DNA of 49,697 nt from Dialister succinatiphilus YIT 11850 (GCF_000242435.1 NZ_JH591189.1:43420-93116); one strand, 5' to 3'. Positions 33,939-42,167 are shown, numbered from the stretch's first letter. The notes: generated from the sequence alone by a model not told the origin. A program made the numbers and translations.

Positions 33939-34445
33939 ATGAGTCTGCTTGATAAATTTAAGGATCAGTTTGTAGACAGGGATGAGGATGAAAGAGAAGA
34001 GGACATGGAAGAAGAAGCTGCACCGGTCAGCCCTTCTGCTCCCGTTCCGCCTCGCGCTTCTGCGGTAAGCCCTGTGAGAGGCATTGGCCGCACCGCCCAG
34101 CCCCGTCAGGCTGCCAAGCCCTATACCATGGTGGTGGTGAACCCCAAGAGCTATGGGGATGCTGAAAAAATCGGCGACCATCTGAAGGCTATGCGCCCGG
34201 TGGTGATGAACATGGAAAAAACCGATGCCGATGAAGCACAGCGGATTGTAGACTTCGTACAGGGCATCATGTATGCACTGGACGGACGAATCGACCAGAT
34301 TTCCGAAAATATTTATCTCTGCGCGCCGAATAACATGAGCGTATCCCGTGAAAATTTCGCTGCCTATCAGGATCAGCAGCAGGCACCGGCAGCGCCTCAG
34401 TGGAACGCCCAGACACCTCAGGGACCTGAGGCTCCCCAGGGCTGA
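33939..34445 (+). CDS. sepF: Cell division protein SepF
   Basis: A 168-residue SepF. The N-terminal amphipathic helix MSLLDKFKDQFV is the membrane anchor; an acidic and proline-rich linker follows; the SepF core runs about 60-145 (VVVNPKSYGDAEKIGDHLKAMRPVVMNMEKTDADEAQRIVDFVQGIMYALDG). A Gln/Pro tail closes it. SepF tethers and bundles FtsZ at the division site. AGAGGAG precedes the ATG. Its stop overlaps the start of a second sepF-like gene. Confidence 0.94.
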   Translation: MSLLDKFKDQFVDRDEDEREEDMEEEAAPVSPSAPVPPRASAVSPVRGIGRTAQPRQAAKPYTMVVVNPKSYGDAEKIGDHLKAMRPVVMNMEKTDADEAQRIVDFVQGIMYALDGRIDQISENIYLCAPNNMSVSRENFAAYQDQQQAPAAPQWNAQTPQGPEAPQG

Positions 34446-34867
34446 TGTCTTTTCTTTCCAAGGGAGTGAACTGGCTGAAAAGCCAGTTTGAAGAAGCTCC
34501 TGAAGAAGACAGCTATGAGGAACAGGAACGGGACGAGGGAGAAGATGTACCGGCGGCAGGCGCGCTGCCCGCAAGGAGCATCCGGCCCCAGGAAGTGGAT
34601 ATCATGGTTCCCGGTTCCTACGGAGATGCCCGTCGTGCCGTGGATGCCCTGGCAAGGGGCATGACGGTTATCGTTGTTTTGAATGATAATGTGGATGATG
34701 AAGCAGCCAGCCGTTTTGTGGACTTCATGAGCGGCGCTGTCTATATGGCCCATGGAGATGTGATGCTCCTCAATGATGATGTGCTCATCTGCGTTCCGTC
34801 TACGGTGGATCTTCATGAAGACAGGCTGGCCTTTGTTTCAGGTATTCCCACCTGGAAAGGACCGTAG
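34445..34867 (+). CDS. Second SepF-like protein
   Basis: A 140-residue SepF paralog. Anchor-like helix MSFLSKGVNWLKSQF, acidic linker, then a core (VDIMVPGSYGDARRAVDALARGMTVIVVLNDNVDDEAASRFVDFMSGAVYMAHGDVMLLNDDVLICVPS) that keeps the SepF layout but diverges from the first copy; for example the NPKSY segment is changed to VPGSY. Start and previous stop overlap (TGATG). It may form mixed rings with SepF or have a separate role in the division complex. Confidence 0.85.
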   Translation: MSFLSKGVNWLKSQFEEAPEEDSYEEQERDEGEDVPAAGALPARSIRPQEVDIMVPGSYGDARRAVDALARGMTVIVVLNDNVDDEAASRFVDFMSGAVYMAHGDVMLLNDDVLICVPSTVDLHEDRLAFVSGIPTWKGP

Positions 34868-34869
34868 AA

Positions 34870-35667
34870 ATGAAGAAGATTCTCATTTTCGGCTGCGGCG
34901 CCATGGGAGGAGCCATCCTCTCCGGCTGCCTTGCCAAAGGGCTGTGGAAAAAAGAAGAAATATATGTGAAAGAGCATTCCGAAGAAGCATCCCGCGAAAA
35001 GGCGTCCCGCTACGGCGTTCATGCTTCCATGGACGGCAGGGAAGCCAAAGAGGCGGACCTGGTGATTCTGGCGGTGAAGCCCAATGTGGTACCCGGAGTG
35101 CTTCAGGAAATATCCCGGTATCATCCATCCCGGGTTCTTTCTATTGCGGCGGCGGTTACCCTTGCATCTCTGGAAGGGGCCCTTCCGGAAGAAACCGAGG
35201 TGATCCGCGTCATGCCCAATACCCCTGCATCGGTGGGGGAAGGCATGGCTGCCATTGCACCGGGAAAGAAAGCATCCCCCGATTTCATCAGGGAAGCGGA
35301 AGAGATTTTCTCCGCCCTGGGGAAGGAAGCGGTGGTGACAGAAAGGCAGCTTGACGAGCTGGGGGCTCTCTCCGGCGCCGGCCCGGGATATGCCTTTGTC
35401 ATCATTGATGCCCTGGCTGATGCGGGAGTGCTCATCGGCCTTCCCCGGAAGCTGGCCATTGAAGCGGCGGCACAGACATTGTATGGAGCTGCCAAAATGG
35501 TACTGGAAACAGGAAAGCATCCGGCAGAACTGAGAGACCAGGTCACAAGCCCCGGCGGTACCACCATTGCAGGCATTCATGCCATGGAAAGGGACGGCAT
35601 CCGGGCCGCCCTCATGGATGGCGTCAAGGCGTGCCTTGAAAAATCTGACGCTATGGCAGGGAAATAA
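34870..35667 (+). CDS. proC: Pyrroline-5-carboxylate reductase
   Basis: A 265-residue NAD(P)H-dependent enzyme making proline from pyrroline-5-carboxylate. Rossmann motif FGCGAMGGAI at 7-16, VMPNTPASVGEG, and the C-terminal signature SGAGPGYAFVIIDALADAG with TSPGGTTIAGI. Starts 2 bases after the sepF-like gene, so it is co-transcribed; in related genomes proC also lies in ylm clusters. The following gap 35668-35826 holds a weak GCAGGG/CCCTGC hairpin. Confidence 0.94.
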   Translation: MKKILIFGCGAMGGAILSGCLAKGLWKKEEIYVKEHSEEASREKASRYGVHASMDGREAKEADLVILAVKPNVVPGVLQEISRYHPSRVLSIAAAVTLASLEGALPEETEVIRVMPNTPASVGEGMAAIAPGKKASPDFIREAEEIFSALGKEAVVTERQLDELGALSGAGPGYAFVIIDALADAGVLIGLPRKLAIEAAAQTLYGAAKMVLETGKHPAELRDQVTSPGGTTIAGIHAMERDGIRAALMDGVKACLEKSDAMAGK

Positions 35668-35826
35668 GAAGGCATAGGAGCAGGGCAGATGTTCTGTTTC
35701 CCCTGCCTCTCAATCCCGGGAGAGCACCGGCTTAAGCTGAGCCGCCTGCCTGCCTGGCATAACATACAGAAATGAAAGCGGACATGATTCAATCAGCGCT
35801 TCCCTGAAGACAGGAAAGAGGATGGA

Positions 35827-36618
35827 ATGAAGGATAGAGAAAAAATACTTCGTTATTTTGCGGCCTCCGGTGATGAATCGAAGGACATGGCCATGCGGCT
35901 TCTGGATCTGGCGGATGCGGTAGACCGGGGACGGCCCTTTGCAGTGGGCCCGTTCATGGCTCCCTTTGCCCGGCAGATCGGCCAGACCATTGCAGCCCAT
36001 ATGAAGACTGTGAAATCCACAGCCTTTGGCGGCTATCATGAAGCAGAAAGGGTGCGTATCGCCTTCCAGCGAGTGGATTACGATGGCCCTGTGGACTTTT
36101 CCGAAAGCCTGCTCTCGGTGACCTGGGACGGCCGGTACCGTCTCATCGGCCATCGGGATGTACTGGGCTCCCTCATGGGCCTTGGCATCGACCGCTCTGT
36201 GACAGGAGATATCCTCATGCAGGGCGCCGGCTGCCAGATCGTGGTGGACAGTGCCATGAAGGACTGGCTCATGGACAACTTCAAAAAAGTGGCCATGGTG
36301 CCGGTGAAGGTGGAGGAAATCCCTCTCTCTGATATTCAGCCGCCCAAGCAGACCGCCAAAGAAGTGCGGGCCACAGTGGCATCCCTTCGTCTGGATGCCG
36401 TAGGAGCTGCAGGCTTCGGCATTTCCCGTTCCAAAATGGTGGCGGCCGTGGAGGATGAAAGGACGGAAGTGAACTGGCAGCCTGCCAAAAGCGCTTCCCA
36501 AACTGTAAAGGCAGGAGACATTATCAGCATCCGCGGAAGAGGCCGCATAGAAATCAAGGAAGAAACCGGCAGGAGCCGAAAGGGACGCACCGGCCTTCTG
36601 ATATACAGATATAAATAG
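35827..36618 (+). CDS. ylmH: S4-domain RNA-binding protein YlmH
   Basis: A 263-residue YlmH. The N-terminal part contains FGGYHEAERVRIAF and the GHRDVLGSLMGLGIDRSVTGDILM motif; the C-terminal S4 domain is at about 185-250 (SLRLDAVGAAGFGISRSKMVAAV...). In Bacillus it is linked to division and was recently tied to ribosome-associated quality control. An AAGAGGATGG stretch precedes the ATG. It keeps the ylm cluster order between sepF and divIVA. Confidence 0.9.
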   Translation: MKDREKILRYFAASGDESKDMAMRLLDLADAVDRGRPFAVGPFMAPFARQIGQTIAAHMKTVKSTAFGGYHEAERVRIAFQRVDYDGPVDFSESLLSVTWDGRYRLIGHRDVLGSLMGLGIDRSVTGDILMQGAGCQIVVDSAMKDWLMDNFKKVAMVPVKVEEIPLSDIQPPKQTAKEVRATVASLRLDAVGAAGFGISRSKMVAAVEDERTEVNWQPAKSASQTVKAGDIISIRGRGRIEIKEETGRSRKGRTGLLIYRYK

Positions 36619-36674
36619 AGGAGCCTGCTTTCCATACAAGGTAAACACAGACATTCCAAAGGAGACATATACAT

Positions 36675-37394
36675 ATGATTACACCAATGGATATACACAA
36701 CAAAACATTTTCCCGCCAGATTCGCGGCTATGCACAGGATGAAGTAAATACATTCCTGGAAGAACTGGCCAAGGACTATGAACGGATTTACCGTGAACAT
36801 CGGGAAATGGAAGAAGAAATGGACACCATCCGGACAAAGCTTAGAAACTATGAAAAGATGGAAGCCACCATGTCCAATACCCTGGTGATGGCCCAGGAAA
36901 CGGCAGACAATGTGAAGAAGAACGCTCACAAGGAAGCGGAACTTTCCATTCGGGAAGCCCAGAATGAAGCCCATAAAATCGTGGCTGATGCAGAAGCTGC
37001 CCGCCGCCGGATGAATGGTGACCTTCTGAAAACAGAAGGGGACATGAACCTTTACATTGAAAAACTTCTTTCCAATTTCAAATCTGCCCTGGCTCTCATC
37101 GAGGCCGCCAAAGCCGTAAAAGCACCCCAGCCTGTAGAAGAAGGCACCGCGAAGCCGGCACCGGCTGCCGAAGCAGCACCGGAAGCAGAAGCTGCACCGG
37201 CCGCAGAGGAAGCACCGGAAGCAGACGCTCCCAAAGAAGAACCTGCCCAGGAAGCAGCGCCGGCTGCCGAGGAGACAGAAGAAGTAAAAGAACCCACTGC
37301 CGGCGGCAACCTCTTTGACCAGGCCGCTGCCACTGCCAAAGGAACGGAAGAGAAAGCAGAAGATCCGGCAGCGCAGGAAGAAAATAAGGAATAA
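36675..37394 (+). CDS. divIVA: Cell-pole / septum protein DivIVA
   Basis: A 239-residue coiled-coil protein. The membrane-binding N-terminal domain is MTPMDIHNKTF-like (ITPMDIHNKTFSRQIRGYAQDEVNTFLEEL, 2-32), followed by a long coiled coil to about 150. The tail from about 155 is rich in Ala, Glu and Pro (repeats of EAAPAAEE type), low complexity and likely disordered. It recognises curved membrane and recruits division or cell-wall factors. AAAGGAG precedes the ATG. Last division gene before speE. Confidence 0.92.
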   Translation: MITPMDIHNKTFSRQIRGYAQDEVNTFLEELAKDYERIYREHREMEEEMDTIRTKLRNYEKMEATMSNTLVMAQETADNVKKNAHKEAELSIREAQNEAHKIVADAEAARRRMNGDLLKTEGDMNLYIEKLLSNFKSALALIEAAKAVKAPQPVEEGTAKPAPAAEAAPEAEAAPAAEEAPEADAPKEEPAQEAAPAAEETEEVKEPTAGGNLFDQAAATAKGTEEKAEDPAAQEENKE

Positions 37395-37398
37395 ACCG

Positions 37399-38256
37399 AT
37401 GGAAGAAAAAAAATACGTCACCGAATGGGCCAATAAAAATCTGGGCCTCACATTGAAAATCACAAACATGGTGCATGAGGAACAGACACCATTCCAGCAT
37501 ATCGAAATCGCAGACACCCTGGAATACGGCCGGCTCCTGATTCTGGACGGCGTATTTCAGACCTCTGTGAAGGATGAATGGACCTACCATGAAATGATTT
37601 CCCACGTGCCCCTCATGCTGCACCCCCATCCGGAAAGGGTGCTCATCATCGGCGGCGGCGACGGCGGCGTGGCTCGGGAAGTGTGCCGCCACCACTGCGT
37701 CACCCATGTGGACCTCTGCGATATCGACGGCCGGGTCATAGAACTGTCCAAGGAATATTTCCCCAGCATTTCTAAAGTCCTTAGAAATCCTCCGGAAAAA
37801 CTTCATGTCCACGTAGGCGACGGCATTGCCTTTGCCAGGAAAGTGAAGGACTTCTACGACGTCATCATCATTGACTGCTCCGATCCTATCGGACCGGGAG
37901 AAGGACTTTTTACCAGGGACTTCTATAAGAGCGCCTTCGCGGCCCTTCGCAAAGACGGGCTCCTTGTGCAGCAGACCGAGTCCCCCATTGTGCAGCAGTC
38001 CACGGTGCACGATGTATTTGAAGCGATGAATGATGTATTCCCCATTGTGCGCATGTACTATTCCCATGTGCCCATTTATCCGGCCTGCCTGCATTCCTTC
38101 ATGCTGGCCTCCAAAGTGTACGACCCCCTCACGGCAGAACCCAGGGATGGGGCACCGGAGCCTATGAAATACTACAACCGCCACATCCAGAAGAGCTGCT
38201 TCGTTCTTCCCAATTTCATCAAAGAACTTCTCTACAAAGGACAGAAATCCTTCTGA
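37399..38256 (+). CDS. speE: Spermidine synthase
   Basis: A 285-residue polyamine aminopropyltransferase. GGGDGG at 85-90 binds decarboxylated SAM; IIDCSDPIGPG (about 153-163) carries the catalytic aspartates; the N-terminal beta domain has LEYGRLLILDGVFQ. It transfers aminopropyl to putrescine or a similar diamine. The start at 37399 (MEEKKYVTEW) fits the family and follows AAGGA; a longer in-frame extension overlaps divIVA and reads as basic non-homologous residues. Starts 4 bases after divIVA. No speD is nearby. Confidence 0.92.
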   Translation: MEEKKYVTEWANKNLGLTLKITNMVHEEQTPFQHIEIADTLEYGRLLILDGVFQTSVKDEWTYHEMISHVPLMLHPHPERVLIIGGGDGGVAREVCRHHCVTHVDLCDIDGRVIELSKEYFPSISKVLRNPPEKLHVHVGDGIAFARKVKDFYDVIIIDCSDPIGPGEGLFTRDFYKSAFAALRKDGLLVQQTESPIVQQSTVHDVFEAMNDVFPIVRMYYSHVPIYPACLHSFMLASKVYDPLTAEPRDGAPEPMKYYNRHIQKSCFVLPNFIKELLYKGQKSF

Positions 38257-38261
38257 TGAAA

Positions 38262-38297
38262 AAAGCACTGATTTCCATGAAATCGGTGCTTTTTTTG
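38262..38297 (+). terminator. Terminator of the yggS-speE cluster
   Basis: AAAGCACTGATTTC at 38262-38275 pairs with GAAATCGGTGCTTT at 38279-38292 with one G-T pair, followed by T. Confidence 0.92.
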
Positions 38298-38476
38298 ATG
38301 AGTTCCAAAGGGTTGATGCTCCCCTTTTCCTGAGGAAGGAATATTCAGCGGCTGCATTTTAGAAGGAAAAACATAGAATATTATCTTTCAGGTCATTCAT
38401 TTTCCCAAAAGGGGACAAAGCTTCTACAGAAGGCTGTTTCTACATAAGGCTTATGAAATCTGATTTATTTGACCTA

Positions 38477-38505
38477 TTGACAAATGCCAGGAAAGAAACT
38501 ATACT
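38477..38505 (+). promoter_or_regulatory. Promoter of the plus-strand TetR gene
   Basis: TTGACA at 38477-38482, 17-base spacer, TATACT at 38500-38505. The leader to the ATG is about 150 bases; the preceding AT-rich gap 38298-38476 shows nothing else. Confidence 0.8.
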
Positions 38506-38664
38506 GAAAGATAATGAAAAATGTTCTAAAATTCTATTGTCTAGAAGAATGGGAAGGGCAGAAGAAGATTTTCTTTTCTGCACCCCCGGGAGAGGAATAG
38601 ACGGGGAATGCCTATTTCATTGATTTTCCCGCCGGTTCATTTTTAGTATCAAAGGAGCTTTGAT

Positions 38665-39327
38665 ATGAATCAGTCACCAGTTATGGCGGAAAGAATGAGG
38701 CAGACGAAAAACAGGATTCTGCAGACAGCGAAGGATATTTTTCTGGAGCAGGGCTGCCGGCGGACCACCATCCGCCAGATTGTGGAACGCTCCGGCATTA
38801 CCTCCGGCAGCATTTACAATATTTTTTCCAGCAAGGAAGAAATATTCAATACCCTGGCCGCCGATGTGCTGGAAAACTGCATCCGCATGGTGCAGAAGGA
38901 AGCGGGCGGTGAATCGCCGCTCTATCAGTATGCGGCAGTGCTTCTGGTGGAAATGGAAGCCATTGCCCGGGATGAACGGGTGAGGGAACTGTATCAGGAG
39001 GCCTATACATCACCGGCCATGTTTGAAGCGGCGGTGAATCGTCATGTGCGCCTGGAAATGAAAATTTTCGGCGAATCTTACGGGAAGCTCTTCAAAGAAG
39101 ATGAGATCCTTGCCCGGAACTACATGGTGAAGGGGGCCATGGGCGGCTTCATCAATTCCTTCTATTTCAAGGACCCGCCCCCTGTGGAAGAAGCGGAATT
39201 CCTTCTTCTTTCCCTGACCTTCAGGGTCCTGGGAAGCAAGAAAAAGGATATCCTTCCCATGCTGAAATCACTGGACCAGAAGAGGGAGGTATGGGCCATG
39301 ATGGCAAAGGATATCCTGAAAAAATAG
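38665..39327 (+). CDS. TetR-family regulator
   Basis: A 220-residue TetR protein. HTH at about 19-62 (TTIRQIVERSGITSGSIYNIFSSKEEIF), helical ligand domain after it. Its HTH is nearly the same as that of the convergent TetR gene next door (39475-40146), so the two probably descend from one duplication and may share operators. AAGGAG lies 8 bases before the ATG. No target gene is adjacent. Confidence 0.9.
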   Translation: MNQSPVMAERMRQTKNRILQTAKDIFLEQGCRRTTIRQIVERSGITSGSIYNIFSSKEEIFNTLAADVLENCIRMVQKEAGGESPLYQYAAVLLVEMEAIARDERVRELYQEAYTSPAMFEAAVNRHVRLEMKIFGESYGKLFKEDEILARNYMVKGAMGGFINSFYFKDPPPVEEAEFLLLSLTFRVLGSKKKDILPMLKSLDQKREVWAMMAKDILKK

Positions 39328-39414
39328 AAAGGGGAAAGAGGTTCTGTCATGGCTGCATCCCCGGCATCCGGTTTCTTTAGAGGCCGGGATGAAGTCAGAA
39401 TCGGCAGAAACGTG

Positions 39415-39458
39415 AAAAAGCGGGGCGCCAGTGAATTTTCACTGACGCCCCGCTTTTT
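39415..39458. terminator. Bidirectional terminator between convergent TetR genes
   Basis: A stem of about 20 bp with one mismatch (AAAAAGCGGGGCG and CAGTGAA arms with their complements), flanked by A and T runs on both sides. Confidence 0.93.
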
Positions 39459-39474
39459 ATTTTATGCAAGGCAT

Positions 39475-40146
39475 TTAGGCTTCCGGTGTCTCGCCAGAAT
39501 GGTTCAGTACCTGGTTGGCCAGATCCAGCCAGAGTGCTTCATGATCTTCCATGTACTGGACAAGGCGGCTTGACTCCCTTGCTTCCAGTCCCATGTTCCG
39601 GAGGATGCAGAGCACCACTTTCCGACGGATTTCAGAATAATCAAGTTTCTGGGAGAAATCGAAGGAAATGACATAGGACGATACGGCACCTTCAGAAAGA
39701 AGGATGGCTGTGGAAAGCTTGGAATTGCGGGGATGTCTCCTGCCGGCCCACACTTCTTCAGCCAGAGTGGAGTGACGCTTAATCACCGTTTCCATAAGGA
39801 AGGGAGATGTATGGAAGGCACACATCAATTCCCTGACCACCGGATTCTTTTCCGTAATGTAAAGCTCCATGCCCAGAAGGCCTACCATACGGTTTTCTGC
39901 CGGCTGTCCTTCCAGTGCTTTGTCAATCTTTGCTTTGGCATTGGTCAGGAATTCATCAACCAGAGCGGAAAACAGATGTTCTTTATCCTCAAAAATATTG
40001 TAAATACTGCCGGATGTAATACCGGATTCCTGCACTATCTGACGAATGGTCGTGGTTTTATAACCCTGGGTCAGAAACAGCTTCTCTGCAGTTCTGAGAA
40101 TCTGATTCCGTATACCCTTCATGTGGACTGCCCTTTTTTCGGACAT
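39475..40146 (-). CDS. TetR-family regulator, paralog of the convergent gene
   Basis: A 223-residue TetR protein. HTH at about 19-62 (TTIRQIVQESGITSGSIYNIFEDKEHLF) differs from the neighbour's by only a few residues in the recognition region, while the ligand domain diverges more. A GAGGT sequence lies about 11 bases before the ATG at 40146; an alternative start at 40122 (MKGIRNQ) is possible. Own promoter upstream; no obvious regulated gene beside it. Confidence 0.9.
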   Translation of the reverse strand: MSEKRAVHMKGIRNQILRTAEKLFLTQGYKTTTIRQIVQESGITSGSIYNIFEDKEHLFSALVDEFLTNAKAKIDKALEGQPAENRMVGLLGMELYITEKNPVVRELMCAFHTSPFLMETVIKRHSTLAEEVWAGRRHPRNSKLSTAILLSEGAVSSYVISFDFSQKLDYSEIRRKVVLCILRNMGLEARESSRLVQYMEDHEALWLDLANQVLNHSGETPEA

Positions 40147-40229
40147 AGTAATTTGTACCTCACTTTTCCCCTAAACAAAAAACGTATACACATGCATTAT
40201 ATATACCTAAAATGCCCCTGACTTAGTTT

Positions 40230-40259
40230 ATTATAAAAGACATTCCACCCTATTGTCAA
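40230..40259 (-). promoter_or_regulatory. Promoter of the minus-strand TetR gene
   Basis: On the minus strand TTGACA (40259-40254), 18-base spacer, TATAAT (40235-40230): both boxes perfect. An inverted GTATA...TATAC pair lies downstream at about 40182-40207 and could be an operator. Confidence 0.85.
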
Positions 40260-40524
40260 ACGGAAAATGATTTAGAGATTGACGGAAGAAGAGAAAAAGG
40301 GTAAAAATACGGAAGTTATGGTAAAAACATGACATGACAAGAAGATAACATTCTTTACATATTTGCCAGACCCCCTATTTTTTATAGAGGGGAAGAATGA
40401 AAAAAGAAAGGAAATAGAAAAAAGCTCATATGCTTAAAGAGGTATGCTCTTTTAGATTTCTTTTAGTTTTAATGAAATAGTAAACACCTGTCCAGCCATA
40501 GAGGCCTGCTTTATTCTGTTTCAG

Positions 40525-40727
40525 GCAAAAGGAAAGGCGCAGGACTTAGGGGGATCCTGCGCCTTCATCTTCTCCCCCGGCAGGCAGGAACCGGGCCGCA
40601 TCTGAAATAAGGGCGTTATTTCAGTATGGCAGGACCGGTTCTATTTGGGGCAGACCAGCCGGGGGAGAATTACCTTGGAATGTGGAAACATTCCCGTTCC
40701 AAAAGTCCCTTGGGAGCGTTTAGAACG
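40525..40727 (-). ncRNA. Candidate small RNA of about 200 nt
   Basis: A near-consensus minus-strand promoter and a terminator frame a 200-base region without an ORF. Predicted folding, 5' to 3': small hairpin GCGTT/AACGC, hairpin around GGAATG/CATTCC, then a long arm with outer stem CTCCCCCGGC/GCCGGGGGAG, middle stem GAACCGG/CCGGTTC and inner stem CTGAAATAA/TTATTTCAG, then the terminator hairpin GGCGCAGGA/TCCTGCGCC with TTTCCTTTT. The size resembles 6S RNA but the ends do not pair as in 6S. No known family is recognised. Confidence 0.55.
40527..40563 (-). terminator. Terminator of the candidate small RNA
   Basis: GGCGCAGGA and TCCTGCGCC (40536-40544 with 40555-40563) form a 9-bp stem; on the minus strand it is followed by TTTCCTTTT. 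Confidence 0.75.
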
Positions 40728-40733
40728 CATTTA

Positions 40734-40763
40734 ATTATAATGCGTATATAGTACAAAAGTCAA
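40734..40763 (-). promoter_or_regulatory. Promoter of the candidate small RNA
   Basis: On the minus strand TTGACT (40763-40758), 18-base spacer, TATAAT (40739-40734). Confidence 0.75.
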
Positions 40764-40909
40764 TACTGTTTTTATAAATTCATGAAATATTTCCAAAAAC
40801 AAACTTTAAGATTTGAAAAGTTGCGAGGCATCAAGGATTGTGAAAAGAGAGTGACTTTTTCTGTCATGCTTTTACAGCTATTCTTTGCATAAAAAGAAGG
40901 AAGCGGCAG

Positions 40910-40947
40910 AAAAAGGACGAAGCACCGGGCGGTGTTTCGTCCTTTTT
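40910..40947. terminator. Bidirectional terminator downstream of the methyltransferase gene
   Basis: A 17-bp stem with one G-T pair, 40910-40926 with 40931-40947, flanked by A and T runs. It lies about 105 bases after the minus-strand methyltransferase gene. The rest of 40948-41052 and 40764-40909 shows no gene. Confidence 0.88.
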
Positions 40948-41052
40948 CATGGGTGAATGATATCAAAATTCTGATACCATATGACCAAATTTCAAGAATG
41001 AAGTATAAGCAGTAAAGACTCTTTACCATAGGTCTGGGACATGAATCCCTTT

Positions 41053-41799
41053 TCAGGACCGGTACTTTCTGGAGGCCCCATAGGCAGCAAGACCCAGGGC
41101 GGCAGCGCTTAAAGCGGCGGCCGTCAGCTTACCGTAGGGGATGGAAGAGAGATGGAGTTTCCTCCTGGCCGTATCCAGAGGGGTCACCGGCTTTTCTGAC
41201 ACCACTGCCAGGGCCCCCAGCCGGGAGCGGATGGTGACATCTCTGAACCCGGCATCTTCCAGAAGTTCCTTCAAATCGCTTCTGCCATAGACCTTCATGC
41301 CGGGAATCAGTTTTTCATAAATCCGGTGAAGAGGAAGGCCGCCTTTGGACTGAAGGATGAGCAGGGAAGCGCCGGGCTTCATGACCCGGAGCACTTCTTT
41401 CAGGCAGGTCTCCGGATCCTTCCAGAAATAAAAGGATTCCGCTGCCAGGACGAAGTCAAATTTCTTTTCATTGAAAGGAAGCACATCGGGGGCGCCTTCG
41501 TACACAGAGCAACGGCCCTCCCGGATGGCCTTTTCGTTCTGGCGGTAGGCAAAGTCCACGGCCCGGAAGGAAGTATCAATGCCGTACACATGACCTTTCG
41601 GCGCCTTCTTCAAAAGACGCTCCAGGTTTTTCCCGCCGCCGCAGCCGATTTCAAGGATTTCCGCATCCTCCGGTATGGTTACCTGAGACAGCCCCCAGAG
41701 AGAAAGGGGCGTATTCCAGAGGTCTGATGCCGACAGCAGGTATCCTTCTGCTTTCGGACCGGCGTGGAAGGGAAACGATTTTTTGAGTAATGTTTTCAT
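41053..41799 (-). CDS. SAM-dependent methyltransferase with C-terminal membrane helix
   Basis: A 248-residue class I methyltransferase (type 11 / UbiE-like). SAM-binding motif ILEIGCGGGKN at 48-58; acidic residue GIDTS after strand 2; FDFVLAAESFYFW is motif II/III. A hydrophobic stretch near the C-terminus (LTAAALSAAALGLAAYGAS) may anchor it in the membrane. Substrate unknown. AAAGGAGG precedes the ATG. A TATAAT box for this strand lies at 41836-41841. Monocistronic. Confidence 0.85.
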   Translation of the reverse strand: MKTLLKKSFPFHAGPKAEGYLLSASDLWNTPLSLWGLSQVTIPEDAEILEIGCGGGKNLERLLKKAPKGHVYGIDTSFRAVDFAYRQNEKAIREGRCSVYEGAPDVLPFNEKKFDFVLAAESFYFWKDPETCLKEVLRVMKPGASLLILQSKGGLPLHRIYEKLIPGMKVYGRSDLKELLEDAGFRDVTIRSRLGALAVVSEKPVTPLDTARRKLHLSSIPYGKLTAAALSAAALGLAAYGASRKYRS

Positions 41800-41883
41800 A
41801 GTGACAGCCTCCTTTATCCAGTTTTCTTACTTATTATTATAGCTGAAAATGGAGGAGAATGACACGTCCTTTCCCCTTATCTG

Positions 41884-41963
41884 GAGCCGGGAAGAACGGA
41901 GGCTCGTGGCAGCCAAAGGGCATCACCTCGCTGAGCCGCCACAGCTCCCGCTGGGCTTTTTTT
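41884..41963 (+). other. Two hairpins ending in a T run, unassigned
   Basis: GAGCC/GGCTC at 41884-41905, then an interrupted stem (AGCC, GGG, GCTG with CAGC, CCC, GGCT; 41911-41957) followed by seven T. It looks like the end of a short plus-strand RNA, but no promoter is visible. The remaining AT-rich stretch to 42100 shows no feature. Confidence 0.4.
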
Positions 41964-42102
41964 CTTTTTGTGTATATTCTGCATAAAAAACAAAAGAAAT
42001 TTCTCTCGGCGCTGAAATGGAGAAATGATAGATAAATACTGAGAAAATCAGCATTTATAAAAAATAAAAATACAGAAAATGTAAAAAAATCCAAATTTCC
42101 TA

Positions 42103-42131
42103 TTGCACATTTATGCAAAGCGCTGTATAAT
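42103..42131 (+). promoter_or_regulatory. Promoter of argGH
   Basis: TTGCAC at 42103-42108, 17-base spacer, TATAAT at 42126-42131. A hairpin (AGCCC/GGGCT) at about 42148-42166 lies in the leader. Confidence 0.8.
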
Positions 42132-42167
42132 TATCACATCTTAAGAAAAGCCCCCGTGAAGGGCTTC

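Noticed and set aside
40525-40727. 6S RNA
   Set aside because: Length and promoter fit, but the closing stem between 5' and 3' ends and the central bubble typical of 6S are not evident.
40772-41029. Minus-strand open frame of 85 codons
   Set aside because: It reads straight through a 17-bp bidirectional terminator and is preceded by no ribosome-binding site.
41860-41963. SAM or other known riboswitch upstream of argG
   Set aside because: Some short matches to S-box elements exist but the conserved order is missing, and the element ends 140 bases before the argG promoter.
41960-42140. ArgR operator in the argG promoter region
   Set aside because: The region is AT-rich and no pair of sites matches a known ARG box well enough to claim.
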